Shown here piece after piece: positions 11,542-20,731 of a DNA stretch of 64,000 nt (its first letter is position 1; the number at the start of each line of letters is the position of its first letter). The translations under genes were made by a program, and so were the position numbers. Source of the DNA: Anthoceros angustus (Eukaryota; Streptophyta; Anthocerotopsida; Anthocerotales; Anthocerotaceae). The stretch is from positions 434,001 through 498,000 of the forward strand of contig MU008195.1 of the NCBI GenBank assembly GCA_010909165.1, read 5' to 3'. The notes below the pieces were generated by a model that made no database searches, had not been told where the DNA came from, and was given only the letters and a program-made list of their open reading frames with translations.

Positions 11542-11892
11542 CTACCGCCTTAGCCCTAACTGAGGGATATAACAACCCGGAATGGGAGTTGTAAAACCTC
11601 CATACAAGCAGTCTAAGATCAGCGTCGCCAAATCAATGGTCATCGGGTAAGCACCGGCGTCGGGAGTACGACACCAGCAAGCATAGGCCGCAGTTACGCC
11701 GGAGGCACAGCACGATGTCAAGTCCCTCGCGGTTCCGCTGTAATCAAAATTCAAGCATTGCTGAGTGCCAGGTTCGTTGACGAGACAGTGAGTGGGGACA
11801 TTATCATCGGCGAACGCTGCATGAGGCGCCCCTGCTACCATCAACAGAGCTGCCAGAGCTGTCCATGCAGCCAACTTCATGTATGGCGACAT
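11542..11892 (-). CDS. lipid-transfer-protein-like, 8-Cys protein A
   Basis: This intact single-exon protein has 116 residues. It starts with a signal peptide (MSPYMKLAAWTALAALLMVA, cleavage likely after the AFA at about 29). The mature part has the eight-cysteine plant LTP / hydrophobic-seed-protein spacing: C, C, CC, CxC, C, C (the CC is in LTSCCAS, the CxC in ACWCRT). Such secreted proteins bind lipids in the cell wall or cuticle. It lacks a GPI-anchor tail. It is the most diverged of three tandem copies, with extra residues at the C-terminus and a larger spacer after the signal peptide. The upstream sequence is shared with the other two genes, so regulation is probably shared too. Confidence 0.82.
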   Translation of the reverse strand: MSPYMKLAAWTALAALLMVAGAPHAAFADDNVPTHCLVNEPGTQQCLNFDYSGTARDLTSCCASGVTAAYACWCRTPDAGAYPMTIDLATLILDCLYGGFTTPIPGCYIPQLGLRR

Positions 11893-12300
11893 CTCAAAAG
11901 CTGTGTGAAGGGGACAAGCAAGGCCCTAGGCAAGGACAAGGAAGAAGAAGAAGATGTCTCTAGTCCAGTAAAGGACTGATGACGGTCATGGAACAAGAGA
12001 AACAGACTTCGAAATTCCGAAACTGCTCGGCAAAACGCTAGACGTTGTGAGGCTGGTAGGCCAGGTTGGGTGCACACTGCACACCGGGGTGGCACATATA
12101 GGCCGCCGGGGACGTGAGGTTGGTGATTGCTCCCTATCTGTTGAACAACTCACACTTCCTGCGTGTGACCTCTACTTCGTCTTGCAGGGCTGTCACAGAT
12201 TGTGTCAGGGTTACCCTCTAACCTCGTGGATGCCTGGCGGCTCAAATTCATGCCAATCCGTCCCTATCGAGAGGTAATCCATGCGAATCATGGTGCTACG
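11893..12300 (-). promoter_or_regulatory. conserved upstream block of LTP gene A
   Basis: This block upstream of gene A is clearly related to those upstream of gene B (about 13805-14230) and gene C (about 15550-15930). Shared stretches include aatccatgcgaatcat and ggcctgcacaccttccaccg. Conservation of about 400 upstream bases in all three copies shows that promoter and leader were duplicated with the gene. Confidence 0.55.
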
Positions 12301-12429
12301 GCCTGCACACCTTCCACCGAGAGCTAGCACTGAAATGGCTTCCTAACACCGATGATGGACACACGACAAGAAGCTCACCAGGCTGTGTGTCTGATCATCC
12401 CCGTACGCCCGATACCGGTTCAGCTCCCT

Positions 12430-12725
12430 TGTTCCTTCCCCCTGTAGGATACCGATCAGCATCTAGGGAAGGTGGTGTGAAAGCGTTCCTTCTTGTAGGA
12501 TATCAGTTCGCAATTAGGAAGGTGCCATGAACTCGTTGCTGTCAAGGGTTTGTTCGAGAATATGGCCCACCCACCAGGAGTTAAGATAACCAAGGAACTG
12601 ACGAAAACTCCGTGAGGGGAAGCCAAAGCCAGGCGATCTTTGGGAAGAGTTTCACCTCGTAAAATGCTTTCCCAAAGGCTAGAGAACTTAGGGATGTGAG
12701 AGGCATGTGAAAAGAGACACATCTC
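12430..12725 (-). pseudogene. remnant of GatA C-terminal fragment (unit A)
   Basis: This is a short, strongly decayed match to the fragment better preserved at 14280-14780. Shared words include gtcaagggtttgttcgagaatatgg and cgatctttgggaagag. It carries no useful frame. It lies upstream of LTP gene A in the same relative position as the other fragments lie to genes B and C. Confidence 0.45.
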
Positions 12726-12869
12726 TGCGAGAAGAGCCAGCGCACTAAAAAGAGAACATATCTAATTCAGATATTTCCACAAGCGGATTTCACATTCTGC
12801 AGCAAGGGAGCAAAGCTTGCAAACACGTTCATCCTGATGAGGCGCACGCTTAAGCCAAAATTAAAGAGT

Positions 12870-13034
12870 GTTGCAGGCACAATCAGCTACTGGAACACTG
12901 AGAACACAAAGTGCAGCCTTGTTCTGGACGACAATCCCAGGCTGGTCGACTTTGTAGAGTTGCCTGAAACATGCCAGGGGCTTTATTACTTTAATGGGTT
13001 GTGCGGTGTGATACGAGGAGCTCGTGAAATGCTG
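12870..13034 (+). pseudogene. TRAPPC3/BET3 fragment
   Basis: About 55 codons closely match the C-terminal half of TRAPPC3 (BET3), a core subunit of the TRAPP vesicle-tethering complex. Visible motifs are ISYWNTENTKCSLVLDDNP, VDFVELPETCQGLYY and LCGVIRGAREM. An extra Arg interrupts DNP-LVDF and homology stops abruptly after REM. No start, upstream exons or C-terminus are present. It is an isolated fragment inserted between LTP units A and B. Confidence 0.6.
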
Positions 13035-13445
13035 TGTCTTTCACCCACTTTTTTTCACTTGCTGGAAGTTCGTCTTTGTTTGTGAAAAGCGCCAAGACTG
13101 CAAGTCTCTTTGACAGATCTCAAATGTGAAGTTCGTTCCAATGGAGGCTTTCGTGGCTCGGAAGTAGCGAACGCGTTGGAGGAGACCGAATTTCATTCTG
13201 AAGCTTCGACATCTTGAGCGACCGGCTGAAGGTTTTCTCCAACTGGCCCACGTAGGACCCCCAAATTGTATCAACCATGGGGAGCTGCTCGGCGGCTGTG
13301 ACATTGTGCTTGAGATGAAGAAGAATCGGAGAGGTGGAGGCGTTCAAAGCTCAACAGTTTGATGCCCATGGGCATCAAACCTTTCTCTTCTGTATTTATG
13401 CTTCAGACATACAGTGATGACACAAGGTAGTGTACTAACAGAGGC
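13035..13445. other. spacer between LTP units A and B
   Basis: No gene is recognised. The part around 13260-13340 (caaattgtatcaaccatggggagctgctcgg) recurs near 14810-14860, so it belongs to the duplicated unit. Confidence 0.35.
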
Positions 13446-13475
13446 TTGTCGCCTCTCAGCGGCAAGCTTTTACAT
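13440..13475 (-). repeat. 3' hairpin of LTP gene B
   Basis: An inverted repeat gcttgtcgc ... gcggcaagc lies just downstream of gene B and is repeated almost exactly downstream of gene C at about 15190. It may form a stem in the 3' untranslated region. Function is unknown. Confidence 0.4.
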
Positions 13476-13504
13476 GTGTGTGCAATAGCGCACAAAGTTA
13501 CAAC

Positions 13505-13804
13505 TTACGGGACACTGCAACTCTGAATGGGCATTGCAAAACCAACCGACACGCAAGATGCGATGATCGCCGCCAGCGTGTTCCGCACTCGGGAATCACC
13601 GTTCATCCGACACAAGCAACCGTAGATGCCATCTATGGTGACACAGCAGTTATAGGCGTTCGTCGCGTTTGCGCTAATGCTAAAATCCACGCAAGCCGCA
13701 AGTCCAGGCAAGTAAGTGTAACACTCCTGGGCGAACGCTCCATGAGGCGCCACTGCCACAATCAACAGAGCTGTCCATGCAGCCAACTTCACGTAAGGCG
13801 ACAT
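13505..13804 (-). CDS. lipid-transfer-protein-like, 8-Cys protein B
   Basis: This intact single-exon protein has 99 residues. The signal peptide begins MSPYVKLAAWTALLIVAVAP, with cleavage likely after AFA. All eight cysteines of the plant LTP-like pattern are present (EC, AC, NCC, GCLC, SC, SC), which predicts four disulfides around a lipid-binding cavity. It is closest to gene C. The start ATG at 13804 sits at the same place relative to the conserved upstream block in all three genes. Confidence 0.85.
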   Translation of the reverse strand: MSPYVKLAAWTALLIVAVAPHGAFAQECYTYLPGLAACVDFSISANATNAYNCCVTIDGIYGCLCRMNGDSRVRNTLAAIIASCVSVGFAMPIQSCSVP

Positions 13805-14230
13805 CTCAAAAACCTGTGGGAAGGGGACAAGGCCCGAGACAAGGAGGAACAGAAGAAAGAGACTCCGAATTTCCGAAACTGCTCAGCCAGACGCTGGACG
13901 TTGTGACGCTGGTGGACGAGGTTGGAGCACACTGGACACCGGAGGAGAACTTGTAGGCCGGCGGGGAAACGAGTAGGTGATTGCTCCTTCTCTGTTGAAC
14001 AACTCATGCTTCCTGCGTGAGAGCTCCACTTCGCGCGGTAAGGACTGTCACAAACTGTTTCAGTGTAACCTTCTGATACCTGGCAGCTCAAATTCAAACC
14101 ACTCCGTCACTATCGAGACTCAGGTAATCCATGCGAATCATGGCGCTACGGCCTGCACACCTTCCACCGAGAGAGCTTGGCTCCCTAACACCGATGACGG
14201 ACACAGGACAAGAAGCTCACCAGGCTATGT
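13805..14230 (-). promoter_or_regulatory. conserved upstream block of LTP gene B
   Basis: This is the second copy of the duplicated promoter/leader segment. It is closely similar to the blocks upstream of genes A and C, including aatccatgcgaatcatgg and ggcctgcacaccttccaccg. Confidence 0.55.
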
Positions 14231-14279
14231 ATCTAATCATCCCCGTGAACGCGATACCTTGTTTCTTCCCCCAGTAAGA

Positions 14280-14785
14280 TATCACTCAGCAACTAGTGAA
14301 GTGTCGTGAAGTTGTTACCGTCAAGGGTTTGTTCGAAAAATATGGCTCACCTGGAGGAAGATAACTAAGAAACGGACAAAAAGTCTGTAAGGGAAGGCCG
14401 AAGATATCCGATCTTTGGGAAGAGCTTCATCTCATCAAATGCATTGCCTATCAGCTGCAGGCCAATGGGAAGCCCTCTACTTCCTCCTTCGAATCAACAT
14501 GCTACTGCTGGTGCTGGCAGACCAGCCAAATTCACGTTCTCCTACAGAGGTTAGCAGCGAACGCGAGGAACTGGGGAATTTGTTTGTTGCAAGAAACGGG
14601 TCTGACAAGTGGCCCCTGAAGCTTCAAGCTCTGCTCACCGTCAAGAGGTCGCCAACATCCATTGCCAGTGGGTTCATGTGCTTTCTCACCTGCATTAGCA
14701 GCAGCAGCAACAGGGGCCTCAACCAGACTGCTTTGGCTTTACAGCCGAAAAACCCTACGGGATTCAGTAGGTAGTACTTCTCTAC
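14280..14785 (-). pseudogene. GatA C-terminal fragment (unit B)
   Basis: In broken frames the minus strand encodes the end of the amidase GatA, subunit A of the organellar Glu-tRNA(Gln) amidotransferase. It reads NPLAMDVGDLLTVS (GatA: DPLAMYAGDIMTVN-like), then after frameshifts GGSRGLPIGLQLIGNAFDE. There is no catalytic region, so it cannot be functional. It sits directly upstream of LTP gene B. Its presence with two LTP copies, and probably the third, shows that the duplicated unit is LTP plus GatA tail. Confidence 0.6.
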
Positions 14786-14900
14786 CCTGAAAACACTAGG
14801 AACCCGAAATTGTATCACAATGGGGAGATGCTCGGCGGGTGTGACATTGTACTAGGATCAAGAAATTGGAGACCTGAAGGTGTTCAAACTTTAACCGTTT

Positions 14901-14955
14901 AAAGCTCTATACCTAAGCGCCCTAAGGGTGGATCAGAAGCTGGGATGGGGTTCAT
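14901..14955 (+). repeat. 5S-rRNA-like fragment
   Basis: The sequence taagcgccctaagggtggat followed by cagaagctgggatgggg resembles the internal promoter region of plant 5S rRNA (taagcgtgcttgggcgagag, tagtactaggatgggtgacc). It is too short and diverged for a 5S gene. A better-preserved relative lies at 46754-46830. A 5S-derived SINE is the simplest explanation. Confidence 0.35.
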
Positions 14956-15185
14956 TCGTTTTTAGTGGATTTATATTACTTTGCAATATCCCCTAGAGGG
15001 AAGATGGATGATATCAAAAATTCATGTCCTCCCACCTTCACCTTGTGGGCGCGTCGGAAGAGTTCTTTTGCGCGAGACTATCCTAAAAGTGAAGTAAAGT
15101 GAATACCCTTGGGCATCAAAATCCATATCCTTTCCATCCTACATTTGTACTTAAATATTAACACATGAGGTAGGTAGTATACTAA
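14956..15185. other. spacer between LTP units B and C
   Basis: No gene or clear repeat apart from the flanking units is recognised. Confidence 0.3.
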
Positions 15186-15243
15186 CATAGGCTTGTCGCC
15201 TCTCAGCGGCAAGCTGTACATGAGCTGACAGTAATCGCGCTCC

Positions 15244-15549
15244 TTATGGGATATCACAACTCGGAAAGGGAATTGTAAAACCACCCGCCAAGCAACATGT
15301 GATGAGCGCCGCCAGCGTGCTCTCCACACGGGGATCACCGTGGCCGGGAGTATCACACAAGCAACTGTAGACGTCTTGTAAGCAGAGACAGCACTCAGTC
15401 ATGTCTGCCTTGGATCCGCTGGAGTTGAAGTTCACGCAATCCTCGATTCCAGGTATGAAGTAAGCGTAACACTCTTCGCCCCCGGCGGACGCATAAGGCG
15501 CCACTGCTACGATCAACAGAGCTGCAGCCAGCTTTATGTAAGGCGACAT
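15244..15549 (-). CDS. lipid-transfer-protein-like, 8-Cys protein C
   Basis: This intact single-exon protein has 101 residues. The open frame extends 33 codons upstream, but the ATG at 15549 aligns with the starts of genes A and B (MSPYIKLAAALLIVAVAP). A signal peptide is followed by the LTP-like eight-cysteine pattern with two extra cysteines (CCLC and ITCC), giving ten in the mature part. A hairpin sequence shared with gene B follows at about 15190. Secreted lipid-binding protein is the likely role by family. Confidence 0.83.
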   Translation of the reverse strand: MSPYIKLAAALLIVAVAPYASAGGEECYAYFIPGIEDCVNFNSSGSKADMTECCLCLQDVYSCLCDTPGHGDPRVESTLAALITCCLAGGFTIPFPSCDIP

Positions 15550-15930
15550 CGCAAAACCTGTGTGAAGGGGACAAGGCCCGAGGCCAGGAGGAACAGGAGA
15601 AAGAGACTCCGAATTGCGAAAAGTGCTCAGACGAGGTTGTGTGCACACTACACACCGCAGTGGAAGTTGTAGGCCGGCGGGGAAATAAGGTAGGTGATTG
15701 CTCCTCCTCTGTTGAACAACTCACACTTCCTGCGTGAGGGCTCCACGTCGCGAGGTAAGGATTGTTACAGATTGTTTCAGTGTAACCTTCTGATATCTGG
15801 GAGATCAAATCCATGCCACTCCGTCCCTATCGAGAGGTAATCCATGCGAATCATTGTGCTACGGCCTGCACACCTTCCACCGGGAGCTCACTGCAATGGC
15901 TCCTAACACCGATGACGGACACAGGACACG
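15550..15930 (-). promoter_or_regulatory. conserved upstream block of LTP gene C
   Basis: This is the third copy of the duplicated promoter/leader segment, with the same landmark words as upstream of genes A and B. Confidence 0.55.
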
Positions 15931-15959
15931 AAGCTCGCCAGTTGTGTATCTGACCATCC

Positions 15960-17450
15960 CCGTATCAATTCGGAACTAGGAAGGTGCCGTGAAGTTCATG
16001 AGTCAAGGGTTTGTGCGAGAATTATGGCTCACAGGGGGTAGGGATAACTACGGTTGCCTATCAGCTGCATGCCTATGAGAAGGCCTCTACTTCCTCCTTC
16101 ACTGAATCCATATGGTACTACTGGTGCTGGCAAACCAGCCAAGTTACGTCCACCTACAGAGGTGAGCAGGAAAGGGAGGGACTGGGGAATTTGTTTGCTG
16201 CAAGGAAGGGGTCTGACAATTGGCTTCAAGCTCTGCTCCCGTGAGGTCGACGTACACAGCCCGTGGGTCACCTACTTTCTCACCTGCATTAGCAGCAGCA
16301 GCAAGAGAGGCGTCAACCAGACTGTTTTAGCCTTTACAGCTTAAAAACCTGATGAGCAGAGATGCCCTTCAGTTCCCAGGAGTACTCACCAATCCGGTAA
16401 GCAGCTGTTGGTGCAACCGGCGGGCAACAGGCGACGAGAGCACCTGGATTTGTGCCAAAGCTTTCTTGAAGTACTCCTGTATCAAAGTTCTGACCTGGAA
16501 CAAGGAATGCTCAGTCTGATAGACGAGTGGAAAAGTGTGGCAAGGGAGGGAGTTAGACAGGCTATGGTGCTGACCACGTTTGTCGAAAGCATCATAGAAT
16601 CCGGCTGAAAGAGTATGTTGCCATCAAGATCCGCCCCCTGACCTGCCAGTAGAATAAGCACAAATCACTTCAAAACGAGCTTCACCATGTCAAAGCCCCG
16701 CACAAGTATTAAAGCAATCAGAAGCTATCTCAAGTCTGCATCGTGAACAAGGAAGGAGCACTGTTCACCTCATCACCAAATCTTTAGTTACCATACATGG
16801 ATAAAAATTCCTCTGTCTCAGCTACGACGCGTGTGCCATCAGCCTGAACCGTGACACTCGTCCATACGATGGCTCCAGGCCTACAGCACCACAAAACGAA
16901 GCCGGCTGCTTTGTACTACCCTCAGTATCACTTCCCCAAGCACCTGCAACCTGTTGGGCGGCAACACCTGCAGCAGAGCCTCCCGTGGAACCTGCAGCCA
17001 CTCGTGACAAGTCCCAAGGATTTGATGTCACCTGTAAACATGCCCGAGGATGGAAAACCCACATCACTGTCAGAATGCGAAATCCTGCAGCCTCATATCA
17101 AACCTGGATTCCGAGCCTGCAACGACAGTGCCTGCTTCCTTGAGCTTCCGCATGCTGTGGCATCAAACGAAGGCCGGTACCCCTGCAGAATTCCAGACCC
17201 GCCAGTGGAGGGCATATCCAGAGTGCAGAAGCACTCCTCTCCCGAGACAGGCAGGTGACCCCGGATTCTGCGAGTCTGAGATGACGCTGGGTGCACAGTC
17301 TCCGGACCCTCGGTCGCCCCGGCGGCTGGGACAATGCTGCTTCTGTTCAGGCATCGCCCAAGCTGGTTCTTCGGGAACCCACCTCCCCAACTCTTGCACA
17401 GAGAAGCCTGCCTCATCTGCAGATGGACAGTGACTTGGACTCGGATGCCA
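15960..17450 (-). pseudogene. gatA: GatA (Glu-tRNA amidotransferase subunit A) pseudogene
   Basis: Pieces of a GatA-type amidase lie in order on the minus strand. At about 17160-17235 is DMPSTGGSGILQGYRPSFDA. At about 16815-17040 the amidase signature region reads [19 protein letters not shown] then [19 protein letters not shown]. At about 16250-16310 is GEKVGDPRAVYVD. At about 16060-16160 are NLAGLPAPVVPYGFSEGGSR and IGMQLIGN. Stops and frame changes separate the pieces. In the signature region canonical residues are altered (GSDTGGS is GSDTEGS), so it is not a working amidase. In plants GatA makes Gln-tRNA in plastids and mitochondria. This copy seems to be the source of the C-terminal fragments in the LTP array. 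Confidence 0.75.
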
Positions 17451-18480
17451 AGGTCCATTGCTAGTGCGCAAGCGCAATGTGTGCAAATGCAAAAGTGAAG
17501 ATTTCCACTGGTAACATTGCTGCGTTTGCCCAACAATCCAGCACAACGAACAGAGAAGGGCTAACTAACGCTATTGAGGAGGTGATATGTTCCAGTACTT
17601 ATACCAACCTGATACGCCCCAGTACTTATGCGGAGGGCCTGCATGGTGGTGTAGGCCTGTAGGGTATCTTTTGGTCCAGATGATAGTGAGACTACCTTAC
17701 TAGAGAAGCCACGGAATTTGGCAAATTTCGGATGCTGGTTCTATGCTGCGCACGTCTCATGAGGTCTCCGGATTGGCAAGCCTGTGGACGTGAATATGAT
17801 TGTTGTTGTGTGGTTGCACAAATGTGTACATGTGCCTCATCACAAACATACTGGAAGTTGAGAGCAAGTAGGCGTACTTTTTTTTAACCCCTAATGGACG
17901 GAGGGGTTTTTCCCCATTGTTTTTTATGGATAATTGTTGGATAATAAGGGAGGGGCTTGTCAATTTTCCTGTTTTTTCTGGACTCCACGACAATTACGAG
18001 CAGCTTGGGTTTCCCTCCACAAGACTACCCCGCATTGCTTGCCCATGTCTTGTGTTTCTTGGATACAAATTGATACATGATTCGAGGTTGTAAAACTTGG
18101 GGACGGTTTGGGGAATCTTTCGCTAGTTTGCACAATGCTGATCGGATCGTGTTGAGAAAACTTGGGCAGGCGTGAAGACTGGTGCCCTCTTTCTTGCCAT
18201 GCAATTACATTGTTCAGTTTTGAAACACAGAGAATCATACATTTTTCAGAGCGGTGCTCAACTCTGGTCTCTTTAACACAGAAGCCCACGTAGAGTTCCA
18301 AAGCATCTGATGGAATCTTTGGCTTAGAATGCCGCTGGTGTGTGCATCGGAGTGCTAAAATTTTTGCCCATTGAGTTGAAAAATAGCTCATTGCCTTCTT
18401 CACATTGTGTCAAAAGCATCCTCTAAGGGCCATGAAACAAAAAAGATTTGGCCGTTCTTCGATGCAAAAGACTCAAATGA
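17451..18480. other. intergenic with one unassigned minus frame
   Basis: A 147-codon minus frame at 17960-18403 (contains PKIPSDALELYVGFCVKETR) has coding-like composition but matches no family I know and has no recognisable splice context. It may be a decayed transposon part. Nothing else is seen. Confidence 0.2.
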
Positions 18481-18660
18481 CTTGCTTCATCCATTTGCGG
18501 TTAAAGAAAGAGGAGATGGGTGAACCCATCTACTAAAGAACATCAAAGGGAGACTTCAAGGGTCACAGTAAAGGAGGAGCAACTAAGCTCCATGTCTAAA
18601 CTCACCTATAGCGCCTACAACGTTGCCCCATAAGTCTACGAGGCAAGCGGAATGAGGAGG
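18480..18660. repeat. dispersed repeat, copy 1
   Basis: Words such as gacttcaagggtcacagtaaa and ggagcaactaagctcc recur with changes at 19075-19240 and 35865-36080. This indicates a dispersed transposon-derived family. The adjoining 18700-19000 sequence may belong to the same element. Confidence 0.45.
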
Positions 18661-19074
18661 TGGCCTACTTGCATTCCCCTATACTTAGTAACCTTGGAAG
18701 CCGTCGTTCCACCTCCCACCCAACCTGGACGATTCAAAGGTGGATTTCCATGTAGGGCCAGTAACCACCACATCTACCACCGAGACTTGGTCCCACAAAC
18801 GAGCTACAAATCGTCTGACCTGTACCTAAAGCATACAACACTCCCTCCAAGCTATATAGCCAGTTTCACAAGCCATTGTAAACATAAGGTCGCGAATGGC
18901 ATCATGGATGACAATACGTTAACCCTCATTGGGACAATAAACAAAATACGTCGCACATGCATCCCGGGAAAAACCACATTCACAATAAGAAGTGAGGAAG
19001 CCATGGCTGAACCAAACTAAGACCAGCCAAGAATTTTGAATATTCAAAAATTTAACAAAATTACAAAAGTACAA

Positions 19075-19300
19075 ACAAAAGAGGCTTTATTAGAGGAAAA
19101 AAGATGGTGTGAGCCCACCTACATTTGCAAGCCCAACATAGAGGACTTCAAGAGTCAAATTAAGAGGGAGCAACTAAGCTTTGAATATAAAATTGCCTAG
19201 CCTAGCTCCACAGCATCATGATTGGGTAGATTAAAAGGCTACGGAAGATGAATCACTTGTTGTCGTTGCTTTCCTTAGAGTGGCTCCTCCGTCCTCCGGC
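19075..19300. repeat. dispersed repeat, copy 2
   Basis: Second member of the family (tttattagaggaaaaaagatgg, gacttcaagagtcaaattaag, ggagcaactaagct). It lies about 150 bases beyond the 3' end of GH17 gene A. Confidence 0.45.
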
Positions 19301-19450
19301 CTCATATACCTCAATCGCATTTTGTCAACTGTATACCTAGGAGTAACAATATCTCGTGCGAGCTCACTTTTTCCATTCTTGTTTTTAGGTTATAGACTAA
19401 CTTTCTTTAAGAGAGAAAGAAACTCTTAAAGTCTAATATTATATAGGAGT

Positions 19451-20731
19451 CTACCAGGCTACCATAAAAACCCAAAGGCAAATGCACAACATACTGGAAA
19501 GAAATGATCCCTTTATCAACTTTTGCGCATGGTTGTGATCTGTAGGTTCTATTGGTTGAGACCAATCAGGAGGTTGAGACCAATCGGGAGGTTGAGCAGG
19601 AAGTGGTGCTGCGAAGGTTGAACAGCTCAAATTGTATTTTGGGTAACCTAACACATTAGCCAACCCCCAATACTGCTCGAATCCACCTGGTTGTGTGGAC
19701 TTCATGTCTTCGTCTAGTAGTCCAAATATAAAGGCTTCTATAGGTTGGTTTGGTCTTAATGGAGTACCTATGTCATTATTAAGGTAATCGCACAAACCTT
19801 GATTGAATCGTTTTGCATTAGTTACATTGGCAGTAGAGTCGTAACCATCTGTCGGCCATCCTATCTCACCCACAATTATTTTCATATCTCCACATGCTAC
19901 GTTTGTTAATGCACCTACAAACATATCATAAGTTGCTGCAAAGTCATTGGTGTAGTTATAACTATTTATATAATTGCCATCAAAAAAAGCAAAAGGGATA
20001 GGAAAGTTATCACTATAAGTAGTATCAAGGAATGGATATATATCTACAGTAAACACTCCATCAATTGAGTATAGGAACTGAACAATGTCCGTCATCAATG
20101 TTGTATAGTTTGCATTGAAAGTTGCATTTGACGGTGGTCCATCAAATTTTGATATAATATCTCCGTTGAATGGAATAGTAACAGTGACTACATTATCAAG
20201 ATGACATTGTACTAAAGCATGATAAATATTTTCCGTTGCTGGCAGCAATACGTCTGCATATTTATCATTATAAGCACCTAGTAACGGTTTGTTGCCAACA
20301 CCAACTAATCTGCAAAATATATTGAATTTAGTAAAAAAAATTAGATTCTATATTTACAAATAAAAATATAAGTTAATAAAAAATACTTACGAGATATTTG
20401 CTCCTCGTAAACGGTAATGTAAAATATAATTTTCAACCCAATTCAAAGCAAAATCATTACTTGTAGCAAGATATTGCAAATCGTCATTACTACACTGAAT
20501 CATCACTTCAAGATCCGGATTCTTCGTAAATTCGTGTAATATTGTTTCATTTGGCCCATAAAGCTTCACTTTATCGAATCCATATGATTTTATGAGTTCA
20601 ATGCCGTCACTTGGATCGAGAACATAAGTTGACAATGACCCCCAATTGACTCCAATTCCTTGGACTTGAGAGATAGTTGAGAGTAGAATGATAGTCGGGA
20701 CCAACAAAAGGAGAAATCTAAGAGAGTACAT
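19451..20731 (-). CDS. GH17 beta-1,3-glucanase-like protein A, acid/base Glu replaced
   Basis: Two exons (20731-20391 and 20309-19451) joined in phase encode 399 residues. A signal peptide (MYSLRFLLLLVPTIILL) is followed by the glycoside hydrolase family 17 barrel: IGVNWGSLST, KSYGFDKVKLYGPN, then VGVGNKPLLGAY, and near the C-terminus IIVGEIGWPTDG. A hydrophobic C-terminal tail after LIKGSF suggests a GPI signal or membrane anchor at the cell surface. Family members cut 1,3-beta-glucan (callose). The nucleophile Glu is present (E262), but the proton-donor position of the VGNE motif is Lys (K121, codon AAA). Classical hydrolysis should be lost, so it may be a glucan-binding pseudoenzyme. The frame is otherwise intact. 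The paralogue at 36.6 kb has the opposite defect. Confidence 0.88.
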
